Of a stretch of 64,000 nucleotides of DNA, positions 36,362-49,181 are shown in pieces. Source of the DNA: Chalara sp. BL73 (Eukaryota; Ascomycota; Leotiomycetes; Helotiales); the NCBI GenBank assembly GCA_918026815.1, contig CAKJVC010000021.1, forward strand, positions 124,001 to 188,000, given 5' to 3'. Under the pieces are notes generated by a model that saw only the letters and a list, made by a program, of their open reading frames with translations, was not told the origin of the DNA and searched no databases. The first letter of the stretch is position 1. Every line of letters begins with the position of its first letter. The translations under genes were made by a program, and so were the position numbers.

Positions 36362-38061
36362 TCATGACATGGCTCCGAATTGGAATTCGGGCTTGTGGAA
36401 ATTGATATCCTCAGTCTTGTAGTGATCAGCTACGATCCGGTAGAGATAAGATGGTGCATGTGCTCCACTATCTGCTGTTAGCGAAGCTCACCAGTCCCAT
36501 CCCAAGATACTTACAGATTGGTTATGTATAGGTTCACGAGATCAGGGGGCACGTAATCATATACCGGATTGTCGATCTCTAGGTCAGATACAAGCTCGCC
36601 ATTATCGTAAGGAACAATCTTTCCGGGATCACCATATTCGATCAAAGATTCGAATTCGAATGGATAGTCTGGATTGAGCTTATAAACTCCACTCACCACG
36701 ATGACTGGTACTTTATGCACATTTGCAGCGGTTGCAATAATGCGAGCTCCTGCGGCTGCTACCAAGCCACCATTGGCAATAACAGCATGGGTTGCCAAGA
36801 TCACCTTGTTGACTCTCGACATAATTGCAAATACTGCACTATCAGGAATGAGGATGACGGTGACACCCGTGGCTGACAAAGGCTTTGCGAATGCCTCCGA
36901 ACCTATTTCGTCACTACCTTCGTCCTTGATCCGTACTTGGCCTGCAACTGTAGCATGTGTAGCGGTATGATTGTTTGGGAATGACTCAACGACGATCACT
37001 GTGAACTTTCGCTTTGACGCTGCCTTCAACAGAAATCTTTGGACGGTTGTTGACGAAGTATGTGTAAGTATAACCTCGTTTGAGTGAATATGATCCAAAG
37101 CATATCCGGCAATCAGGTCATCAACTTGATCTAGCTCATCAATAATTTCCTCAATCCCATTAATTACTTCCGACTTGATATTTTTAGAAGTTAAGGCTAT
37201 TCGTTTTGACAAGGATGCAGCACTGAAGCTAGATTTGCCATGGGGTGACATCGAGCCTTCAGGTGTATCGGCTGGAGAGGCTGTTGCAGATAAAAGGTTG
37301 AACATTGAAGTCATGATGGGAGCACCGGTGCCGGCAGCGTGGGAGGTGTGCGATCCTATTAGAGGTGGTCGCGCCGAGGCTGGCTTGGACACAAAAGGAT
37401 CGTCTCCGTTGGCTTTCTTCGTTGTTTCTGATGCATCGCTTGCCTCAAAACGAAGAGAACTGAGGGCAGATGTGATGCCCTCAGCCTTTGAAGGAAACTG
37501 CTCGACGTGTTGGCGTCTTGGAGACCCTACTTGGCTATTTGTTGCAGAATCGGTGTCTTCTTCTCGGTCTGCCTCTGCTTCCCCTCTAATCATGCCCAAG
37601 ACTCGTCGCACAATGTTCCCAACAGCCATCTCACGCGGCTGAGCTTCCATCAGTCTCTGCCCTACTTCTTGCACCCTTCCTAAAAGCCGATCCACCCCGG
37701 TCCATTTCAACTTAGCTACAACATGGAGCAACAGATGTGCGGTGGCGATCGCGCATGATCTCGAGTTGATAATTTGTCTTCTCTTGAGCAACCTGGAACT
37801 GATATTAGCATTCTGTATTTGTGGTAAGGCTCTGAACTCGACTGTGACTCACGATAGTAAATTCTCTATTGAGACCTCCACTGGATTTGCTTTGAGAGAT
37901 TTGAGAAACAAATTCAGATACGGCGCATGGCCTGCCGGGGCGGGCGCCATGTTACTTGCTACGCCGGCCGACTGCTGTCTGCGAGAATGTTTGCTTTGTT
38001 TGGTTGGTGGGTAGGTACCTAAAAGAGTAGATTTACTAGGAATTGAGTCAGCCGTGGTCAC
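36362..38061 (-). CDS. GCD7: Translation initiation factor eIF2B subunit beta
   Basis: Three exons, 38061-37853, 37792-36515 and 36467-36362, give 530 residues (493 if the in-frame ATG at 37950, MAPAPAGHAPYL, is used, which fits the short N-termini of the family better). SLLKRRQIINSR and GNIVRRVLGMIR in the N-terminal helical part are typical of eIF2B beta. A Ser-rich insertion of about 120 residues then separates the helical domain from the Rossmann-like C-terminal domain. The latter shows ILTHTSSTTVQRFL, VTVILIPDSAVFAIM, ANGGLVAAAGA and the end VPPDLVNLYITNLGAHAPSYL. The subunit belongs to the regulatory alpha-beta-delta part of the eIF2 guanine-nucleotide exchange factor in the cytosol. 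Insertions of the same kind are common in filamentous fungi. It is divergent from the NEM1 gene. Confidence 0.95.
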
Positions 38062-38935
38062 AGTATAGATGATTATATAGTGGCTTACACCCCCTCGGCA
38101 GAAATACAGAGTCTTAAGAATCCCAAATGTGCCTCCTATATTGTTGAATTAATTTGTTGTATTGAATGCGACGGTATTATGTTGCCTGTACGTCTGCAGA
38201 TGAGTCTTACAGAATACTTGCAGCTTTGATTTGACAGCCTGCTGAAGCTCTTCGATTAACCCCAGATATTCAAGAATGAAGCACTATCTCCAAAATTGGT
38301 ACACAGAAGTGTTGCACGGGCTTCGCATAGAAGTGTTCTCAGGAATGCTGGATATCAAAATTTAAGGTTTGCGATACTTTCCTGTGGTTGCAAGGATGCT
38401 CTTTCGACGCCGAGATGAGGCTGGGGTAGAGCAGACAGAGTTGCCGGATCCCGGAGCTGGAACCGACTTTACTGTCAAAGAGACAAGGAGAGAGACTGTG
38501 TACTCAATAAAGCAACCAGTGTCCACCTAGGAAATTATTATATCGATTTATGAGATTCCAGAGCTTATCAGATCGCCTCCTAGCAGCGCCATTCCATCGT
38601 TCCGTGCTTTCAGAACCAACCTACTACCCTTCCAAGAATTTCAACTGATCAACCTCAACACACGTTGCTAATACCAACTTGACGTAAGACTCGCAACTAT
38701 AAGAGGTGAAAATAAAGTGCCATTGTCTTGCCGGTGCCGAGCATTGTCGGGCTCAAACAGCTGCGCTACCCTGAGCCTCCAGCTCTCAGGCGCGTTGCAT
38801 TCGCAAACCAACGACTTCACGACGGCCAATCCAGCTCGGTGACTGTCGTATTCAACAGGCGCCATTCTTGCCGTCTCACAATATCCTAGGCATAATCATA
38901 ATACCCGGATCAATCGTCTTCATGGCTGGGAGAGC
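38062..38935. promoter_or_regulatory. Divergent promoter region of eIF2B beta and NEM1
   Basis: The 874 bases between two divergent genes must include both promoters. Short open frames in it have no domain. No specific site is argued. Confidence 0.6.
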
Positions 38936-40566
38936 ATGAACTCTTTGAATATCCTCTCGGCGCGGGTGTCGCCGCCGCAGACTCCATCACCGTCGCGATC
39001 TAACTCGTACGGTAACATACTATCGTCTGTGGGAGGAAAGGACTCAAGGCGCGGCTCGCGAGGGGATGATTTAATAAACGAGAAGACGGATGGAGCAGGG
39101 GATATTGCAGATGCGGAACCATATAGTGATGAAGTTGCCAGCGAGACTACTCCTCTGATAAAGAAAGAGAGCGACAATTTTTATATTCCACCTTCGCCAA
39201 ATATTATATTAAGGCTATCAAACAGCTTTATCGATTCAATAAGATGGGTTCTATCCACACTGGCTGCACCGGGTGTATACTTTATAGCTTGTTTCTATAA
39301 TGAAGGGGGGAAGTTTGCACCCTTCTCACAACTGCGCAAACTCGGAAACATCTTTTCGGGAAGTGCAAGACGAGCGTCTGCAACTCAAGCTCTTGAAAAC
39401 GCATCATCGGATGGCGAAAACAATACCACAGAAAAGAGGAACGGCAAGGGAGCAACTAGGCGAGCAAGTGGAAAGGAGTCCAGATTTCTCTCTTCGAACT
39501 CTTCCTCAAGTGGATTATCGTCCGAATCTGAATCCGAAAGAGACAGATCTATGAGCGAAGGAGATGTGTCGTCAAATTCGGTGCGGCATACGCGATCAAA
39601 GTCTTTACAAAGTGGTGATGAAATATCTCCAGCAAGACGCTCGATCCGCATCAAGCTCCATGATGAGAGCGTTCGGCAGAAGAAGCACAACAAATCGCAG
39701 TCCACGAGCACAAGAAATAGTGGCGCAGGGGTTCTCTCTTCGACGAAGGAGATCACCCCTGCGACTTTGAAGTCTCCTACGTCCCCAGCTACCTCTCTTT
39801 CTATGACAAAGTATCCCCGAGCCCCAGCGCCTCCAAGACCCCTGATTCCAAAGCGGCAGCCATCGTATACACTCCCCGATGTTCCTGCTTCCATGCAAAA
39901 GACCCTCATTCTTGATTTGGATGAAACCTTGATTCACAGCATGTCTAAGGGCGGCCGTATGAGCACCGGCCATATGGTGGAGGTTAAGCTTAATACCATT
40001 TCTGTGGCTGGGGGTAATGCTATCGGCCCACAACATCCCATTCTGTATTATGTGCACAAAAGGCCACATTGCGACGACTTCTTACGACGGGTAAGTACGA
40101 CAATCACTGAATGTATGCTATACTTATCTAGTAGCAGGTTTGTAAGTGGTACAATCTAGTCATTTTCACAGCCTCAGTTCAGGAGTATGCCGATCCAGTA
40201 ATAGACTGGTTAGAACAGGAACGCAAGTTCTTTTCTGGGCGATATTATCGCCAGCATTGTACATTCCGGCATGGCGCATTCATCAAAGACCTAACTTCAA
40301 TTGAGCCTGACCTGAGTAAGGTCATGATTCTAGATAATAGCCCTTTGAGTTACATGTTTCACCAAGGTAAGGGCGTTTCGCTATGCTAGCCCGACCACGC
40401 TGACAGCATGGTAGACAACGCGATACCCATAGAAGGATGGATCAATGACCCTACGGATAATGATCTGCTTCACCTTGTACCACTATTAGAGGGCCTTCAG
40501 TATGTAACGGATGTCCGGGCATTCTTGGCTCTTCGTGGCGGCGAGGATGGGAAGCATGCTTTGTAG
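38936..40566 (+). CDS. NEM1: NEM1-type FCP1-like protein phosphatase
   Basis: Three exons, 38936-40090, 40138-40366 and 40415-40566, give 511 residues. The N-terminal 300 residues are Ser/Arg-rich and disordered, with a hydrophobic segment near residues 100-125 (FIDSIRWVLSTLAAPGVYFIAC) that should anchor the protein in the nuclear/ER membrane. The catalytic HAD/FCP1 motif D-L-D-E-T-L begins at residue 327. The family then continues with LVIFTASVQEYADPVIDWLE, MILDNSP and NAIPIEGW. The order anchor-linker-FCP1 domain matches Nem1, the catalytic half of the Nem1-Spo7 phosphatase. That enzyme dephosphorylates the lipin Pah1 and so steers phosphatidate into triacylglycerol and shapes the nuclear membrane. 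The first in-frame ATG is taken as start. Confidence 0.94.
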
Positions 40567-41105
40567 TTTATAGATGAGATAATGCAGATCTACCAATACT
40601 GTATGCTTGGGAAGTTGAAACTTTTTAACTGGCATCTTCCCACTGATGTTTTCCTCCCATCAGATCATGAGTGTTACGGTTCAACTTGAATACGGCAATT
40701 CCATTGTGGCCATGAGTTATATATCATTGGCCTTTCCCATAGAGACTAATGAATAGGATACATCTCGTGGGCCAGCCTGGTTGAAATGTAATAGAACAGC
40801 CTTGTACAATACTTCTTATCTTATCGCCGGGCCGATAGCCAAGCATTCAGCCTCATATCCTCAATACCGTAGCAGAGGTGGTGGTCGGCCCCCACCAAAA
40901 AAAAGGGTGCCTGTTTGCCCCGCATCAGGCTCAGGCCCAGCTCCAAAAAATTCCACACCTTCACAACTTCCCTACCTTGTCTTTCCACCTCAATTTGAGA
41001 TGACCCAACGCATTCGCATCACCAACCGGTAGCACATGCGGATTCTTGCACAACTGATTGCATCAAGACTTTCGTATATGTTCAACTGCAGACAGAACCT
41101 CCACG
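40567..41105. other. Intergenic between NEM1 and the RNA polymerase III gene
   Basis: Both genes point right, so this is the NEM1 3' flank and the RPC160 promoter and leader. A run of A (about 40897-40905) lies in the middle. A short upstream open frame at 41000-41032 precedes the RPC160 start by 73 bases. Confidence 0.6.
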
Positions 41106-44100
41106 ATGCACGCCACATCTAGCGGAGGCATAATGAAGGCTCAGGTCAAAGATAAAATTCCCAAGCGCTTCAAGGAACTGAAATTCGGCATACAGTGCGA
41201 TCACTCTACAATTGGCGCTTGCATAGACTAGTGCTAATTTAAACTTACAGATCGAATCAGCAGATCGCCAACCAGGCCGTTCTCGAAGTATCAACCCGGG
41301 TGCTCTACGACTTCCAAGACGGAAAGAAGCCTACAGCACATGGTGCTAACGATGCTCGCATGGTACAATATATTGATATGGAATTGGGGAAGATTGAATG
41401 GCTGATGATTTCACTATTAGGGAATATCGAGCAAGACTGGTCGCTGCGAAACCTGTGCCGGATCGCTCAATGAATGCAATGGGCATTTTGGTCATATCAG
41501 ACTTGCCCTTCCGGCATTCCATATCGGATATCTGAAGCTGATTATAAATATACTCCAAAATATCTGCAAGGTCTGGCCACCACACGGCTCTGAACTGTAT
41601 GACAGGAATCTAATATTCCATAGTGTTGCGGCAAAGTTCTTCTGACCGAGGCCCAGCGACGACAATTTCTCCGAAATTTACGCGCCGAAGGTATTGACAA
41701 TTTGCAACGAACCCAGATATGCAAAAAGATCAATGAACAATGTCGAAAGGCTAAGCAATGCCCTCACTGTGACTCGATAAATGGTCAAATCCGCAAGGTA
41801 TCAGTTCTAAAGCTTGTCCATGACAAATTCGTTACCTACAACAAATCGAACGCGAAGAGTAAGGTCAAGCCAAAAGAATACGAGGACTTTGAAGCGACTT
41901 TTGAAAACGCTAAAATAACCAATACTGATTTGGACAAGCACATGAAAAGGGCTATGGAGGATCTGCATCCTCTACGGGTGCTAAATCTTTTCAAACTGAT
42001 CACACCAGCCGACTGCGAATTGCTGGGCATTAATCCGGCTGAGGGAAGACCAGAGATGTTTTTGTGGCAATTCGTCCCTGCACCACCAGTCTGCATTCGA
42101 CCCTCTGTTGCCCAAGACAATGCAAGCACCGAGGACGACATTACTACCAAGATTGCCCATATTGTGGAGGTTAATGCTCTGATCAAAAATGCCCTCGTGA
42201 AGGGTCAGAATCTACAGTCGATTATGGAGCACTGGGAATTTCTCCAGATCCAGATAGCTATGATGGTTAATAGCGATGTTCCAGGGCTTCGTCGAGATGA
42301 CTTTGGCAAGCCCATTCGAGGATTCTGTCAGCGCTTGAAAGGAAAGCAGGGTCGTTTTAGAGGTAATCTCTCAGGAAAGCGCGTCGATTTCTCGGGACGT
42401 ACAGTTATTTCTCCAGACCCGAATCTAGGCATCGATGAAGTTGCCGTTCCAGTTCTGGTTGCCAAGAATCTCACATATCCAGAGCGTGTAACCATGTACA
42501 ACATACAGAAGCTTCGTGCCTGCGTGAGAAATGGACCAGATGTACATCCTGGTGCTCAGCAGATTGTGAAAGCATCCTCGGACCACAAGATTTCTCTGAA
42601 ATTTGCGCGCAGAGAGAATGAGGCTAAAAACCTGAAGACTGGAGACATTGTAGAGAGGCACTTGGAGGATGGAGATATTGTGCTCTTTAATCGCCAGCCA
42701 TCTCTACATAAACTTAGTATCATGAGTCACTATGTGAAGGTTCGCCCTTGGAGGACATTTCGTCTAAACGAGTGTGTGTGTGGTCCTTACAACGCAGATT
42801 TTGATGGTGATGAGATGAATCTCCACGTACCACAAACGGAAGAGGCTAGAACCGAGGCGATCAATCTCATGGGAGTCAAATACAATCTATCGACACCCAA
42901 GAATGGAGAGCCGATTATTTCGGCCACGCAGGACTTCATTACAGCTGCATATCTTCTCAGTGGCAAAGACAATTTCTTTGATCGAAAAACCTTTACCAAC
43001 CTTTGCATGTATATGGTGAACGGCGCTGAGCATATAGATCTTCCTCCTCCATCAATTGTTAAGCCACAAATGTTATGGACAGGAAAGCAAGTTTTCAGTG
43101 TGCTTATGCGCCCAAACCAAAAATCTGACGTATTGGTTAATATGGAGGCGAAGTGTAGAGACTTTAATGACGACAAACCTAAGGACGCGGGGAAGCCTGC
43201 TAAAGACCAAAAAGGAGTGAAATCGACGGAGGAAATGCAAATTGCAGAACCCGTGAAGCAAAACAAGGAAGAGAGTCAGAAATATCTTACTCACCTCAAA
43301 AGTCCAGACATGAACGCATCCGATGGCTGGCTTGTGGTGCACAATTCCGAAGTGATGTGTGGAATGATGGATAAGACTACCGTTGGCTCGGGAAAGAAGG
43401 ATTCAATATTTTACGTTATTCTGCGAGATTTTGGTCCAGATGCAGCGGTCAAAGCAATGAACCGTCTCGCCAAGCTATCAGCTAGATGGCTGACAAACCA
43501 AGGCTTCTCAATAGGAATCAGCGATGTCTACCCGTCCAATGGCTTGCTATCTCTGAAGCAGGAGCTAGTAGCTGATGCCTACAAAGTATGCGATGATCTA
43601 ATAGAGCTGCACAGAGTTGGAAAAATGGAGAAAAGTGCCGGATTCGATATGGAGCAGACCCTTGAAGCTAAGCTATCTGGAAAGTTGAGTGATGTTAGAG
43701 GTGCTGCTGGTGAAGCATGCTATGCATCTCTAAGCAAGTACAACTCCCCGCTCATAATGGCAAAGTCCGGCTCCAAAGGCTCGCCTATCAATGTTGCCCA
43801 GATGGTAGCGCTAGTGGGACAACAGATCATCAACAGTGAGCGTGTTGCAAATGGTTTTCAAGATCGGACTTTGCCTCATTTTCCAAAGCATTCCCGACTC
43901 CCCCCAGCGAAAGGTTTTGTGAGAAATAGCTTCTTCTCAGGCTTACGGCCCACTGAATTCCTGATGCACGCAATGTCTGGTCGTGAAGGTCTGGTTGATA
44001 CTGCTGTGAAAACCGCAGAGACTGGTTACATGTCGAGGCGCCTCATGAAGTCATTAGAAGACTTATCTGTGCAGTATGACAACACTGTACGGAATTCTTC

Positions 44101-46030
44101 GAACATCGTGGTCCAGTTTCTATTTGGAGCAGATAACCTTGATCCAGTCGACATGGAGGGTGATGCAGTCCCTGTCAATTTCAAGAGGACCTGGAGCCAT
44201 GCCGAGGCTCTGACATACAACAACAATGATCCAACTTTGTTGCCATTTGAGATTGATGTTCATTGTGAAGTGATGCTCGCGAAAGAGAAAGCGGGACTCA
44301 AAAGATTCAAACTAGTCGATGGCCGTGAACTTAACTACAAAATCGTAGACGACGAGGATGAGGACATTGATCATCTTGATAGCACTCGGAAATTTCTTGA
44401 TACTATCACAAATCATGTGCATGGTTTTGCTGACAAAATGGCCAATCTCCGAGAGAAATTAGGATTGCCACGTTTGTCCCTGAAGGAAGAGAGAGATAAA
44501 GATGCCGAGGAAGCTATTGAAAAAGTAGTCAGGAAGCGACTCACGCCAAATGCTGACGAGCGCCGAATCAGAGAAGAGATTTTCCGCGACCAAGAAGCAT
44601 TGAGACAAGCGGTAAGGTGTGCTCAAGTCAAGAAACTTATAAAGCAAAAGAAAAAATTAGCAGAGAACAACAACAGAAAAATAGAAGAACATATGGTTAG
44701 CCAGGTCGCAAAGGTGTCACAGCAAACTCTAGAAAAGTTCATTATACTTTGTCTTGAGAAGTTCAAAAAAGCGAAGACAGAGCCTGGCCATGCTGTTGGT
44801 GCTGTTGGAGCACAATCAATTGGAGAGCCGGGAACACAAATGACCCTGAAGACCTTCCATTTCGCAGGCGTAGCCGGCATGAGCATTACGGGGGGAGTTC
44901 CTCGTATCAAGGAAATCATTAATGCGTCTAAACTCATCAGTACGCCAGTCATTGTTTGCCCTCTCTTGGGTGATGCGGGTGCCCTCTCAGCATTCATTGT
45001 GCAGGGACAAATAGAGAGGACCTACATAGGTGATGTTCTGTGCTCCGTAGAGGACCATTGGAGTGGCAAATCGGCAAACATATTACTTGCAGTGGACGGC
45101 AAGGCTCTCTCCGAACTCTACCTCGGAATTACTATCAGAGATATTGCTGTTTCGATATGGAGAAACAAGAAGTTAAAGATTGATAGTAGCCATGTGCACA
45201 TCGATGATGCGAACGACATCATCAGAATAGAAGTACATGGTTCTCCCAGTGAGAACAAGACCGGACGTGGGATCAGAACAAAGGTCTCTGTAGATGAGGG
45301 AGGTTCTGATCTTTTACTTCGTATCAACCATCTAAAGAGGTCATTACCGTTGATTGCGATCTCTGGCTACCCAGAAACCGTCCGAGCAATCGTGATCAAG
45401 AAGTCGGATGATAAGAAAAAGGATAAGAACGCACTGGTGAGGCGGGACGAAAACGGCAAAGAAATTGAAGAATTCATACATGAAGTACACGTTGAAGGAT
45501 ATGGTCTGAAGCATTGCATGACCACCGTTGGAGTTGATGGCACAAAGGCGACCACGAATAGCATTATGGAGGTCCGAGAAGTGCTCGGTATTGAAGCGGC
45601 ACGGACAACTATTGCTTTGGAAATCTCGAAGGTTATGAGCACCATGAATATCGATCCTCGACACATGGAACTGCTAGCTGATGTCATGACATACAAGGGT
45701 GAGGTCCTTGGTATCACCCGTTTTGGGCTTTCAAAGATGCGTGACAGCGTGTTGCAGCTTGCCTCTTTCGAGAAGACGCCAGATCATCTCTTCGAGGCCG
45801 CAGCGGGCATGAAAACGGATAAGATTGAGGGTGTCAGTGAGTGCATAATCATGGGACAGACCATGGGTGTCGGCACCGGCGCAATTCAAATGGTGGTTGA
45901 CTTGAAGCTTACCGTTGATCATCTGAGGAACGGCCCAACCCTCTTTGACGACGCGTGGAAAGATGAGCTTAGGGCAAGGCGGAAGGAGGAACGCGACGCG
46001 AAAGCGGCACTCAGCGGTATGGAGCAGTGA
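41106..46030 (+). CDS. RPO31: RNA polymerase III largest subunit (RPC1/RPC160)
   Basis: Four exons, 41106-41194, 41251-41362, 41421-41570 and 41624-46030, give 1585 residues, somewhat longer than yeast (1460). The N-terminal zinc clamp is visible (CETCAGSLNECNGHFGH, then CPHC). The catalytic metal-binding NADFDGD begins at residue 507, preceded by LFNRQPSLH. GKRVDFSGRTVISPDP, the bridge-helix region FVRNSFFSGLRPTEFL with AETGYMSRRL, and the trigger-loop region GAQSIGEPGTQMTLKTFHFAG are all intact. Matching the pol III form, the C-terminus has no heptapeptide repeat and ends soon after MRDSVLQLASFEKT. Extra length comes mainly from a Lys/Glu-rich insertion near residues 940-1040 and a smaller one near residue 635. 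The enzyme transcribes tRNA, 5S rRNA and U6 in the nucleus. Confidence 0.97.
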
Positions 46031-46231
46031 AAGGAGTGCGTGGTTTTGATTTTGGTCAGCGATTTGAGCGTGCATAAGCTGGAGTTGTGTGAATCTTTGC
46101 AGTAGCTTTTATGGCTATGACATAGAGTTTCCATGCTTTTCTGATATAGTGTACAATAGAGCCATGATCCTAGGAACTTGTTGTTCTCAATCGTGAATGT
46201 CCTGTTCCTGCTGTGTGTTTTACAAACACCT

Positions 46232-48727
46232 TCAAGTCAAGACAAAAATTCCACTCGACCCTTCAAACGCCGTAATTGTCCCACCTACCGCCTTCCAGTC
46301 CCCAAAGTACTTAATCCGATACTGTCCCACCTCAACATTGCTCTCCGTCTCCCACACAATCTCTACCTCACTCGTACCCAGCACCTCGCTGGTCTTCTTC
46401 CAGTTAAAAATTAAACTCCAGTCGCTATCATCCCTCACTCTCACCCACCTCCCGCTCGCTTCATCTAGTTGCTCCACAGCAGCGAATGTTTGTTCGAGCC
46501 TCAGGTTATTCCGCGGATTTGCGCCGACGAAGGTTGCGGAGACGGAAGCGCCAATGTGGTAAGAGGGGCGCACGTCTGTTTTGACATCGCCGAACTTCTT
46601 GAACAGAGGTGCGCCGTCGTAGACGACGCCGGTGATGAAGGAGAGGGACCTGTTCACGTTGTTTGGCGGCGGAGGCCCGGGCGGTGGCTGCGATTTTGAT
46701 TCCGCGTGGAGATAGGGGAGGTTGGAGAGCGTGAGGTTGATGTAAGCGTTTAGGGTCCACGGTCCGTAGAGTGTGGACGCGCCTTCGTAGCGTTGGATCG
46801 AGTATTCTTCAGGTGTGGCGATGTAGTGCGTGTAGCTGTTAGCTGGGCCGCCGAGAACCACGACGGGTTCGGTCTTAGAGCCAGATAGCGCGAGAGAAGC
46901 GGCGGAGGTGTGAATTGCTTCTTTCCAGCGTCGGCCAGCCATGGTCGTCGCTTCGCCCGGACTGACGATTATCACGAACTGGCCAACACGCAGGACCTGG
47001 ATATCAACAATGTTAGGCGTCCACGGGTAGGGTGTGCTAATCTCGCCGACATCTAGAAGGATGGGTTTTGGGTAGTGACAACGCTGCTGTGTTTTGCTAG
47101 GTGCTTTAATGAGACCAGATACTACGCGCCAGACAGGTGAGGCGTTGGGTGCACCGGGGTCGTTTTGTGTGAAGTCGAATGCGCCAGGGCCGTCTGATGT
47201 TCCGGCAGCGAAGGAATAGCCTAGCGCTGCTGGGCAGGTATGAACGTAAGTTCCATTCGCAAGAGGGAAGCTGTAATTAGAGAAGTCTTTGAAGGTGTGG
47301 AAGGACTTAACAGACGATCCGGTGACCGGAGTACCTTTTTCGTCTATCGAGTCGTATAAGCTTCTAGCAGGTTCATACTGCCTTTTGCCAACCTCATAAC
47401 AAGATGCCGCTCCATTGTCTTTGATACGGAAGAACGGCCCTCGAGCATGACAGTACTGACTTTTACCATCACTACATGTGCTATTTCTGAAACTACACTC
47501 TTTTCCCGTGCCATCCTCACACCACGCACCAAGTACATTTGGGCTAGTATCGCCAACATTGGCCTGTGAGAAACCAGCCACAAAACCTTCAGCAACGTTT
47601 TCTTGTCCAACAACACTCGTCTCAAACAATGTAGCAGCCACGCCTTTGTTATCACCAGAGATCAGAGTGTTATTGCCAAGCATCGAGGTTCCGTGGGTGG
47701 GAAACCAGGTGAGAACACCAGTGTTCTTGCCATCAGATGCCCTCTGAAAGCGCAATAAGGTCAAGTCTTTTTCTACCGAGCCATCATCCTCAGAACTGCT
47801 GTTGTACTTCAGTCTTTCCTTTTCGGGATTTGCAAGATATGCGTAAAGACTGCGATTTATATTCGCGCCGAATACCTTGGTTGACCCAATGGTCAAATAC
47901 CCAGGCTGAAGACTCTCATGCGCCCGTTGTACCGACAATACCGCGCCGTCAACGATTGCCTTGTATGATTGTTTGTCGAATCCTTTGCTTGTGATCTGAG
48001 GCAAGAGGTAATTTAACCAAGCACCGGGACCTGAATGTGAGTGTGTCCCAGTCACAGCCACATTATGCTGTCCATATACCACAAAATCGGATCCCAGACT
48101 GGCAACACCATCTAGAATACCATATCTAACGGCTGTATCTCCAGACTGTGTATCGAGAACAAGGTAGACGAACCGGTCAGCTGGGTTGTTGACATCCCCA
48201 ACTATGAAAGCCCTGGAATACAGTCGCTGTCGAAGACCAGAGCCAATCTGTTTCGTGTCCGCATATCCCATCATGTTGATTTCAACGACGGGGCTAAGAC
48301 AATCTTAGCATAATATCTTCTGAAAGAGCTATTGAACAATTACCCTGTGATATCTGCCTTTCCAACTCCCAGCAAATACTGGCTCCCTCTCCCTGCCATA
48401 TCTTCCTTTCCGGTATGATACTCTCCATTTCGTCCGGATTCCCAGACCCAAAGTGGTCGAGAGTCATTGTAGAGTAGATGAGAAGTGGTGACAGCGCCTA
48501 AGAATAAGAGTATGGCGAACGAGATAGCCCTCAACAGGCGTGTTCGACTTGCGATACGTTCCCGGAATGTCTGCCTGCAATAAAAGAGTTAGCAGCAACT
48601 ATCGATATTCTCAAAGGATCAGGTTCGTCGGGCCTTCTTACTGCTGTGAACCATCTACTTTCAATATAATATCTGCTTCATCCGCGCCAGCCGGAGACCC
48701 GGCTTTTAATAGCGAATACTGGGTCAT
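46232..48727 (-). CDS. Neutral/alkaline ceramidase, membrane-anchored
   Basis: Three exons, 48727-48642, 48574-48344 and 48293-46232, give 792 residues. Residues 1-42 are hydrophilic and cytosolic; residues 43-63 (RAISFAILLFLGAV) form a single signal-anchor, so this should be a type II membrane protein with a lumenal or extracellular enzyme. The catalytic domain shows GVGKADITGP, zinc-site TGTHSHSGPGAW near residues 187-198, TWFPTHGTSM, and the family hallmark GDTSPNVLG. A C-terminal immunoglobulin-like domain follows with a Pro-rich hinge (PPPGPPPPN). The length and order agree with eukaryotic neutral ceramidases, which cleave ceramide to sphingosine and fatty acid. Many shorter gene models would start at the second exon; I chose the upstream exon because it extends the frame with clean splice sites. 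The gene converges with RPC160, with only 201 bases between them. Confidence 0.94.
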
Positions 48728-49181
48728 GATTTAATGTTTGTATTGAAATCCCTCCCGGAGGGCCTTCAAGACGCTATTGTATCGTGTCCATGCTGTTATG
48801 AAGCTTAATGACCACAAGATCTTCAAGGTTCAGGTGACAAGTTATTTTGTTTCACAAGCTAAAGGCAAGCTACGTAATGTATGCCAAGCCTTTGGCCTTA
48901 CGCGCAAGGCTGCGCTTTCTTGTTCTCCACCAGCGCGAGAAACGAATTTCGCGCGCGTTGCAAAGCAGACTCTAGATTAGAACTATATTCTTATGCTTGC
49001 TAAATTATCCGTACAGTCGCTAAATCTATGTTTTGAAACCATGTATTATTACGAAGCCTGCCGACGAAATACCCAATTCGTTGAAACTGGTCAATACCGG
49101 CTCGCCGAATGATCAAGCCAACACATTTTGAAGCTATATCCGTGCCTCCTTGAAGGCACCGCACATCTTCCATCCCTGGCG
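48728..49181. other. Intergenic, ceramidase upstream region
   Basis: This should contain the promoter of the ceramidase gene. No coding sequence is supported. Confidence 0.55.

Noticed and set aside
42787..43266. 159-codon frame antisense to RPC160
   Set aside because: Shadow of the strongly conserved polymerase coding sequence.
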